Below are positions 56,401 to 64,000 of a DNA stretch of 64,000 nucleotides, piece by piece. Where the stretch lies: NCBI GenBank assembly GCA_027943335.1, contig BSBK01009275.1:62001-126000 (forward strand), given 5' to 3'. Within the stretch, counting starts at the first letter, position 1. Every line of letters starts with the position of its first letter. The DNA comes from Chamaecyparis obtusa. Its lineage: Eukaryota; Streptophyta; Pinopsida; Cupressales; Cupressaceae. Below the pieces are notes generated by a model, which saw only the letters and a list, made by a program, of their open reading frames with translations, searched no databases and was not told where the DNA came from. The position numbers were made by a program, and so were the translations under genes.

Positions 56401-58200
56401 GTTAGGGGGAGGTATCCAACAGGGATTTAAAACTAATATAACACTTTGAAAGGGTGATCATAAAGGGTTTATTATCATGTTTAACATATGCATTCCATAG
56501 AGGAATATCTCTTTTATTTATTTTAAATCCTAATGGTTGATGAACAGCCAAGGATGTCTTTAGTAATGGTTTATCTTTTTTTACCTCCTTTCACCCATCA
56601 TTTAACAAACCTTTCTAACAAGTTCTAATTTCCACTAACCATGATAGGGAACTATATCCCATTCCACATTTTTATATCTTCCTCATCTACCCCAACTACA
56701 TAATTAGATATGCATTCCTTCTATTGATCACCCCCATCCACTAAGGTTGAATCCTCAATGGGATAATATTAAAGCTATTCATAGGGACCAAAATATCAAC
56801 AATAGAGGTGCATAGTCTAAATGGGGGGCATAGGGGGTAGTGGGAATGAAAATAACAATATACTCTAAGAAAATACCCTCTAAGTCATAGGATATCTTGA
56901 AGGAGTCAAAGGCATTACCTATTTTAGCTTTAATCTCATTTGGTGGAGGGGTGGCCACATAGTACTTCTGACCTTGCACTAATACAAGTATCAGTACTAG
57001 TAACAATAGCAATAGAGTTAACATCCATAGAAGGTCAAAAAAAAGGTGGAGGATTCACCTCTTAACCCAATTCATCTAAATATTTACTACAATTTGTCTC
57101 CTAGGCCCTAACATCCAATGAGCTCTTATAAGTAATCAACTTTTTCTTGAATTTCTCAATGGCTAACTATATAGTATCAAGGATTCTATTCTTAGGGAGG
57201 AATTGGGAATGAGGTTCCACAATAGGGAAAGAGGGGTGAGGGGGAAGAGGTAGCAGGTTCAAGGGAGGTCAAAGGTCTCCTTCCTCAATGCATCTTCAAG
57301 GTCATTAAGATGTTCAATCAAAAAACCTTTGTGTGGATTGGAAGGGCCATTGGAAGATCCATGCCAATTCCACTCAAGGGCATCTAAGTGTTTATGATTA
57401 GAAGAGGATTGGAGAGTGAGGTTAAAATCATGAGAGTTAATCTGAGCATAGTTTATAGGCAAGGCTTTATCCATGGCCACAATATTTTTTTGATGCCCCT
57501 CTTTATGGGATAAAAATAATGCATTAATACCTCCAAAGAATTGGATAGAGTATACAATTTACTCATCCTCAAGATCAATTTTTAACATCTTTGGGAGGTC
57601 CAATTTGAGGTTTATTGAAATAAGAATCCTAGCATCCAAATGGGGTAGGATAGTTGGAGATTCTTTCATCTCTAAAACCCTCCCTAAAGAATCTAGGTTT
57701 TTCGCAAAGATATTCCATAGATATGGGGGGACGCTCTTTATGGTGACCCATCTAGGGCTTGAGAGAACCAAAATTTCCTCCAAATTTGTCTTAGAAAACC
57801 AAATGATGACTCAAACAATACATGGGTCAATGCTCAAAATATTTATTTACTACATTTGACTGGGAGAGAGGGGTTTCAATGAAAATAAAGGATAAGCCTT
57901 TCTAAACCATTCTACAAATTGAATAGCGAAAGCCTAACTTTCTAACCTAGATATTTAGCATCCAATAAGTCATATTTTTTCTTCAAGGAATTATGTTAAC
58001 ATCTTGAGGCACTAGAAATATAGCCATACCTATTAACCTAATCTTGTCGTTAGAAATAATAGAGGTCATTTGAGAGTTTAGTTTGACAATGAGAGAAGCC
58101 ATAGACGAGCTATTACCTCTTCTAGCTCTGCCATGTTTTTTTGTAGAATGGATAGAAGAGAACTAAAAGTATAAGAAAAACCCATTTGGAACCCACTATT
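56401..58200 (-). pseudogene. LINE I ORF1 (RNA-binding, DUF4283-like)
   Basis: Minus strand. 57783-57559 reads PRWVTIKSVPPYLWNIFAKN, SLGRVLEMKES, HLDARILISINLKLDLPKML, the conserved region of plant LINE ORF1 proteins (W-V-x-I-x-x-x-P-x-x-x-W, later A-R-I-x-I-x-I). A possible start ATG lies near 58133. The downstream part (57480-57259 and 57024-56779) is low-complexity and mostly unassigned. ORF1 would bind LINE RNA. Many stops. Confidence 0.68.
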
Positions 58201-59089
58201 TAAATAATATCATCTCCTTGAATGTTTTCTTCACAACTACAACTCCATCTTTAAAAAATATACAGGTACAACCTAGAGATTCATTCCCCATAAACTGTTG
58301 CAACCAAATTAGAAAATAAAAAAGGCAGAGAGAATGAGGGTTGAGGCTCCTTAGCCCTCAAGTGAGTGAGGGATTGCAAGTGTAGAGGAAGCATCCCAAG
58401 AGGTCACTAAGGCTCATTGTTGCAGAGCTCCATCTCCCTTGGTCAATGATTTAACTCATGATAATACTATTAAATAAATTAATTGCAATTGATTTTTCAC
58501 TTGTAAGTGATTTTGTATTTAACTGAAAGGTAATTTATCAAATTTAAAGTATAGTTCTTGATTATTAATACCTTCACTTCAAAGGTACTTTAATGAATAG
58601 AAATAAATTAATCTATTTTCTTATATATTGAGTAAATATGACAATATATGTTATTGCTTCCCTTTTTACCAATCTATGTTATTGCTTCCCTTTTTACCTT
58701 ATACATTTTTAGTGAACACAACTCTTAAAATTCCTAGTTTTAATTTTTTTTAGATCTACATTATATACAATACACTAATCACACATTTTCCACATTAGAT
58801 GAATTTAGATCAATATTTTATGCATGCTTTACATTATATGGGCTTTTCATTAAAAAATTACTATTTTGATTAAGTTGAATTGCATATCTCTTCCAAATAT
58901 TAAGTTTGAATTTAGATCAATCTTTCTTTCATTCTTTCGTATCAGATTTATTACTTTGGGTCTTACTAATAACATTCGGTTTATGTGAAGACATAGACTT
59001 ATAGGTTCCTTTCATCCCGAGCCTTCTATTTTTTTGAGGAATCTTTATCAGATCAACATGCAAAGTAATGACATTAATACTATTATTGA
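58201..59089. other. LINE I 5' end and unassigned AT-rich stretch
   Basis: 58201-58450 is probably LINE I 5' leader. After that no family is recognised. A 24-base direct repeat (tatgttattgcttcccttt...) lies at 58647-58670 and 58675-58698, 28 bp apart. A minus-strand frame at 58929-59114 has a basic Ser/Lys-rich end but no family likeness. Confidence 0.45.
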
Positions 59090-60077
59090 AAACAACTTTT
59101 CCTACACATTTCATGATGAAGACGAGGCCTTAAAAGTCCCTCTTATGCAAGTTTTAAAACTTTCCAATGAAGTTGAAAATTTTGAGAAATGACCAGGACA
59201 AGAGAACTCTAATCTTGAGGTCAATCCATTGTAGAAGGTTTGAGGAAGATAATTCATAATGATGAGTGTGGTGTTAATATCTTGTATAGTATCTCTCATC
59301 TCATTGATACCAATGTCAAGCCTATTAGAGATAGTTCTCAAGATTTAGGTTTAATTTCGCCTACTATGAGTGTTGAGACATCCATGCCTATTTATAGATC
59401 CATTACTTATGTGTCCACCTATTCTCAACTTATCATAATAATTTCCATTCAAAATCTCAGTCCTATACCTGTTAGCATTCTCAATCTTATTATTTCAACT
59501 ATTGCTTTAATTATGTCATGTATTACATTACCCTCATCAATGCCTACTTACAATATTATTCCTTTTACATATTCCACCATTCCAAAGGTTCCATTTCTCA
59601 TTTAATGCTCCCAACATTTCAAACAGATCTCTTACAACTCTTTCTACTAATTCCACTATTAGTAGCTTGGCTCAAACTATGTATTCCTTGCAACAAAAAA
59701 TTGCTTCCACGACCCAATCAAAGTTCAATATATGTACTTGTGATATTTCTAGTCCTTAGTCCTTAGATATCATCTATGTCATTATTTTTAAATACATGGA
59801 GATTCCTCATTTTGAGACTTATAATGGTATAGGTGATCCTTTGACCCATGTCAAAACCTTTCAAACATCGTGCAATGATTTTTCTCATGGTCATAGGTCT
59901 ATGACTAAATTGTTTACTAGAACCTTTTGAGATAATATCTTGCAATGATTTTTTTATTTTCATCCTTATTATATTGATTCCTTTCAAAAGCTTGCTAATC
60001 CTTTCATCCAATAATTCCAAAACAACATTGGTTGTAGTATTTATTTGATTAATTTAATGCATTTTAAACAAGGAATG
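59090..60077 (+). pseudogene. Element J: Gypsy Gag remnant, cut by D
   Basis: Plus strand. The N-terminal part is a degraded polar region (YTFHDEDEALKVPL). From 59796 the Gag core is clear: EIPHFETYNGIGDPLTHVKTF, CNDFSHGHRSMTKLFTRTF, a stop at about 59928, then IDSFQKLANPFIQ, FQNNIG and LINLMHFKQG. The frame ends abruptly at 60077 where the D LTR begins, in the middle of the domain. Frames on the opposite strand are shadows. Confidence 0.75.
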
Positions 60078-62899
60078 TGTTGGTGGCTCCCTTTGATCTT
60101 CAACTTGTAGATTTATACTTTCATAGATAACTATAATATAACCTTGACTCTATCACCATTCCAAAGTCTACAAGGAAGAGGGCCAATTAAAAAGGATCAA
60201 AAGAGATCCTCCTACACTTTGAGCCTCAATGCTTAGGCAGGTGTACCCTTGACTCACTTCTCCAAAGGAGTCTCAAAATAATATACAACTATATCCCTTA
60301 CTAACTGACTGAAAGATATTATCATTTAAATGTGTGTGTGTGTGGTTGATGACAATGAAATGCCTCCAAAGGATGGACCAGTGCCTTAACCTAGGGAAAA
60401 GAGTAACCTAATTATATATATCAGCTAAAGATCTTAAATCAAACACTCTTGGGCTTAGGATAAGTGCTTTGCCTATCACCCCTCTCCCTCAAACACATGG
60501 ACATCAGATTCTTATCTGGTTGTAAACTCACTAAACTCACCTAAAAGACTTTAATCCTAACTTTGTTAGGAACTCAGAGATGAATTCACAATACTCTTTG
60601 TTTACCATATGCTAATACACTTTGTGACATTAACATATATGAGCTCAGAATCGAAATAAGAAGACATACACAAATGCAAGATTAGAACTCAATAGCATTC
60701 TCTTTAACATAGTCAGGATCAATATACAATCAAAACAACACAAAGATAGGAAAAAGACCCAAAATCAAGTTCCTCTTTCAGTATAATACCATCAACAACC
60801 AGGGACCAAAAATAAAGTTTTTGGAACCCGCACCAAGTCAAAAATCTTGCAACATATACTCCCTAGTCACCTTGGAATCCTCAAAGAGGATGCATCAAGC
60901 TTTGGGTGACTAGGGTTAGGGTTTCACCCACTAAACCCATTAGAAATGGTCACAAAATTATTACAAGGGGAGAAACCCAGGCAACCGGGAGAAAAAAGAT
61001 CTCAGAATGATCCTCAATCATGAAAATCTTACTAAGAAGGTACTGAGAATCATAAGAATGCCTAAAATGTCAACCTGTTTGGCCACCTGCAACAAGCCTC
61101 GAGCACAAAACCACACAATACAGACCCCTACAAATGATCATGGCACACCCTGGACCACACTACAACAACAAGCACCACCAAACAAATCAAATCCAGTCAT
61201 GAAAGCATTCAATTCTAGTCCTTTCTATTGCTGAGAAACCCTCTATAAATTTGAATTTGAAAAAGAACAGTCATTTCCAAGCGCCAATAGCAAATCGGTG
61301 GTCGACATTTGAATCTTGATCAACTTTAAGTCATGACCGTCTAATCTCTCTTTTTCACAGTCTTTATGTCCTTAACTCAACCACTATCCTCGAGTTAACA
61401 CTCAGCGACCATGCGATAAGGTAAATCCTATTCGTGAAGTGAAATCTTAACTCATAGCTTAAGCCCACGAACTGGTAATGAAAGGAAAACAAACCTGCCC
61501 CGATTAAATTTGGCAAACTGGTGACTGAAGGTTTCTGCCAGCTCGCGAAACACTTTATAATACTACCAAAAAGTTTAGTGATTACACAAATGCTTGTTCG
61601 CTGAACCACTAAAAAATTTAGAGAACTGCCATCTTACTTTGCGAATGAGTGAACCTATTGAAATCTATCGAAACCGCTAAACACTTTTGTCTAGACTGCT
61701 AAGACCTTAGACCCCACCTGGGCCCACTTTGTGCCACTTGTCATTACATCATTTTCTACTCATGCCTGGTCACACTAACATAGGACCCACTCTCTCTAAG
61801 CCTTCAAATTGGACGGCATGCGTAAGATCTCATAGCTCTGACAAAACTCATGAGAACTTACACCGACCGTAGATTATGTCCTCATCACTGATCTCTCTAA
61901 CAATGACCCCACTGTGCCACATCATCCATGTCAACCAATATGATTTGGATAACCCTACACCACCTGGAAAATGGCCCCACTAAGAACATTATACCATCTA
62001 GAAGATTGGATAGTTGGCGCAAGATCTGAAAGGCTTTGAAGATTCTACGCGCTCTTACGCCAACCGTCGATCTTGAATCCTCTGATTTAGATACCGGGCC
62101 CGCCTGAAGACATGTCCAGCTCACACAATGTGGACCAATTAGAGAACAAAAAATTAGCATACATGGCAGATGGACCCACTGAAAGAAAAGGTTACGTAAT
62201 ACAAAAGGATCAATGGTTGTCTCAAAATCTCATACATCTAACACATCCCATAAGAATTTACGCCCGCCGTTGATTCACTGCAAGTTTCAGGTCCCTCTGA
62301 CAAGCTGGTAACTGAGGACCCATTGACAACTACCAAATCATAAATAGCTGGACCAATCAAATATCGCCAACTGTGCATATGTGTCAATGGACCCACCTGT
62401 TTGAGAAGCTCTGCCAAAAAGAGGAATCAATGATCGTCGTAAGATCACAAGCCTCTAACAAAACCTTTGCGATTTCATGACAACCATTGGACCAAGATGG
62501 TGTCAAAGTCGGGCCGAGGAAAATATAGAGCTGAGGACTTTAGGAAATATTAAATTCATTGGCCACTTAGACTTAGGAAATATTAAACGCAAGGGACCAA
62601 GGAAAATTAAAGACCACCGAATGAATAAAACCTTTAGTTGCAAGATCACGTAACATAAAAAAGGCTCACACGATCATGTACAAAGGGGACAACAATTTAG
62701 CACATGCATAAAGGGATTTTAAGTGGCCTGAATAAAGTAACATGAAATTATAACAAGGCCAGGGTATTACAAAGGGTTTTGTCTACCAACAGCTACATTT
62801 TCAAAAAATTTAACCAAGGGCTTGAGGCAGAGACCTAAAAAAAATGCAGAGACTAGGACAAAAGGGCCAAATCCATGAAATTTTTTACGTGTTCTAACA
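60078..62899 (-). repeat. Element D 3' LTR (about 2822 bp)
   Basis: Begins on the minus strand TGTTAGAACACG at 62899 and is inferred to end CCAACA at 60078. It holds four 46-bp palindromes (61819-62481) and a (GT)n run at about 60342-60355. No genes; the plus-strand frame at 61007-61234 is not supported. Confidence 0.75.
61819..62481 (-). repeat. Four 46-bp palindromic modules in the D LTR
   Basis: 61819-61864, 62016-62061, 62219-62264 and 62436-62481, each 46 bp. Arms such as tgcgtaagatctca / tgagaacttacac and gtcgtaagatcaca / tgcgatttcatgac. On the plus strand each is followed by a ccgtcgatc-like tail: cgaccgtagatta, aaccgtcgatctt, gccgttgattc, aaccattggacc. Spacing between starts is about 200 bp (197, 203, 217). 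Confidence 0.85.
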
Positions 62900-63105
62900 G
62901 TGGCTCTATCTAGGGATGTATGCCTCTTATAGGCATTGCAAGGATCAAGAATTACTGGTTAAAGCAGACCATCCCACAGGAAAAACTGACAACAAGGAGC
63001 AACAGGACCAAAACCAGGACAAAATAGGACAGGGGCAAGCAACTTTTTATAGAATTTATAGAATGTATAGACCTAACTACTGTTCATGGAAAATAGAATA
63101 CCTTC
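62900..63105 (-). other. Element D 3' untranslated part
   Basis: Between the integrase end and the LTR. Contains a purine-rich plus-strand stretch (aacaaggagcaacagg) and tagagccac at the LTR edge on the minus strand. No classic polypurine tract touches the LTR. The plus-strand frame 62916-63137 is not considered a gene. Confidence 0.5.
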
Positions 63106-64000
63106 AATTGAAGTATTTCTTCAAGAATTGTCCATGAACTCGCAATTCCTAAACTTCACCATTTAACTATTTCACGATATATGAATCTCAGCCCCATTTC
63201 TCATGAATTTGATATGGCCCTAACCAGATGGGATCAAAATTTCCATGTTTTCCCTTATCCTCCAATTTGGCATTCCAAACTAACACCAAATCACCAGGCT
63301 CAAACCTTCTTTCAACAGCCTTCCTGTCACACAAATTCTTAACCTGCAGCTGCAACCTGGCATTTCTTGCAACTGATTCTCTTCTAGTCTCATCCAACCT
63401 AATGAGGTCTTCAATTCTCAATTGCATCTCATCATCAATGTCATCATTATATAACTGAACAAACTTCTACATCTCCAATAAATTATTCTGAGGCATTCTT
63501 GCATGTATTCCATATACTAGGTCAAATGGTGCACAACCAATTGCCCTCTTCACTGTCACCCTATCAGCCCATAGAGCTAATGGAAACTTTGAATTCCATG
63601 CCCTCCTATTCTTTTCAAGAATCCTCTTTAGGATTTAAATCAAACTCTTATTAGTAGATTCTGCTTGACCATTTCCTTGTGGATGATAAGGTGAGGAATT
63701 AGAAATCTGAATTCCCAAACCTTTGCAAAAGTCCTTATATTCAACAGACCTAAAGCACATGGCATTGTCACTTACTATTCTCTCAAGGAAACCAAACCTT
63801 GTAACAATATTATTCAGTAGAAAATTAGTTACCACCTTGCTAGTTGCATTTCTTTTAGGTATAGCCTCTACCCACTTTGTAAAGTAATCAGTGGCAACTA
63901 AGATCCATGAGTGTCCTCCACTAGACTTTTTTAGTATCTCCCCTATGAAATCAATTCCCCATTGTTGGAAAGGAGCCTGTACTTCTACTGGTTTTATTGG
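63106..64000 (-). pseudogene. Element D integrase (core and C-terminal part)
   Basis: Minus strand, cut by the window edge. WGIDFIGEIL (first Asp), WILVATDYFTKWVEA, GFLERIVSDNAMCF (second Asp), SSPYHPQGNGQAESTNKSLI (Glu kept), then after a TAA at 63635 RRAWNSKFPLALWADR, FDLVYGIHARMPQ, a second stop near 63467, and RFEPGDLVLVWNAKLE, NFDPIWLGPYQI. All three DDE residues are visible, but stops at 63635, near 63467 and at 63188 would truncate it. Gypsy type. Confidence 0.88.

Larger units (their letters stand above)
60078..64000 (-). mobile_element. Element D: Gypsy element, partial (runs off right edge)
   Basis: Minus-strand element with 3' LTR 62899-60078 and integrase upstream. The left edge is set by where the gag of J breaks; the bases before it, gaatg, are the candidate TSD, which cannot be checked. 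Its LTR shares blocks with the A/B LTRs (gggtttcaccca(c/t)(c/t)aaaccca at about 60918) and the same tagagccac before the LTR. Confidence 0.8.

Noticed and set aside
58647..58698. 24-base direct repeat as TSD of a tiny insertion
   Set aside because: Only four bases lie between the two copies; a simple tandem duplication is more likely.
62916..63137. 73-codon plus-strand frame next to the D LTR
   Set aside because: Low-complexity Gln/Lys/Asp composition, no homologue recognised, and it lies in the untranslated part of a minus-strand element.

Overview
The window looks like a repeat-filled stretch of a large plant nuclear genome, perhaps a gymnosperm (that guess rests on general look, not on a diagnostic gene). 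No host gene, tRNA, rRNA or CRISPR was recognised. Nearly everything is LTR retrotransposon or LINE, mostly degraded by in-frame stops, many of which read as C-to-T changes. Several insertions are exactly delimited by matching LTR ends and perfect 5-bp target-site duplications (TSDs).

Layout. (A) 1-5125, minus: non-autonomous Gypsy-like element with a 2.68-kb LTR and an acidic Gag-like ORF; its 3' LTR runs off the left edge. (B) 7930-16013, plus: same family, complete, LTRs of 3046 and 3042 bp, TSD ACCAG. A and B both sit inside (C), a minus-strand Tat-like Gypsy element seen in two pieces (5126-7929 and 16014 to about 20984), with Gag, protease, an RNase H-like domain ahead of RT, RT-RNase H and the start of integrase. 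C is itself inserted in (E), a plus-strand Copia element of which the RNase H end and 3' LTR remain (about 20985-23084). 23085-26954 is AT-rich and geneless except for a 747-bp retroposed fragment with an 18-bp TSD. (F) 26955-34781, minus: complete Copia element, two 1500-bp LTRs, TSD AGGTC. (I) a minus-strand L1-like LINE (about 35100-58450) is split by (H) 35235-46734, an Athila-like Gypsy element with an extra 3' ORF, TSD AGAGG, and by (G) 48919-56067, an element with Copia-like ends but no pol, coding a five-zinc-knuckle protein and a roughly 1047-codon unknown protein, TSD CCTAG. (J) a plus-strand Gypsy gag remnant (about 59090-60077) is interrupted by (D), a minus-strand Gypsy element running off the right edge (LTR 60078-62899, integrase 63106-64000).

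Most interesting signal: the LTRs of A, B, C and D, which are otherwise quite different, all carry palindromic modules of exactly 46 bp (22 copies in the window) with arms like gtcgcatgatcgca / tgcgatcatgcgac. The inner stem changes from module to module, yet the two arms generally stay complementary. In B six lie in each LTR and the last ends 8 bp before a TATA box. Second is element G, whose clean ends contrast with its lack of any polymerase or integrase.

Function: A, B and G lack pol and would need enzymes in trans. A/B share LTR blocks with pol-bearing D; G has the tRNA-Met-type primer site and LTR motifs of Copia elements E and F. These partnerships are inferences.
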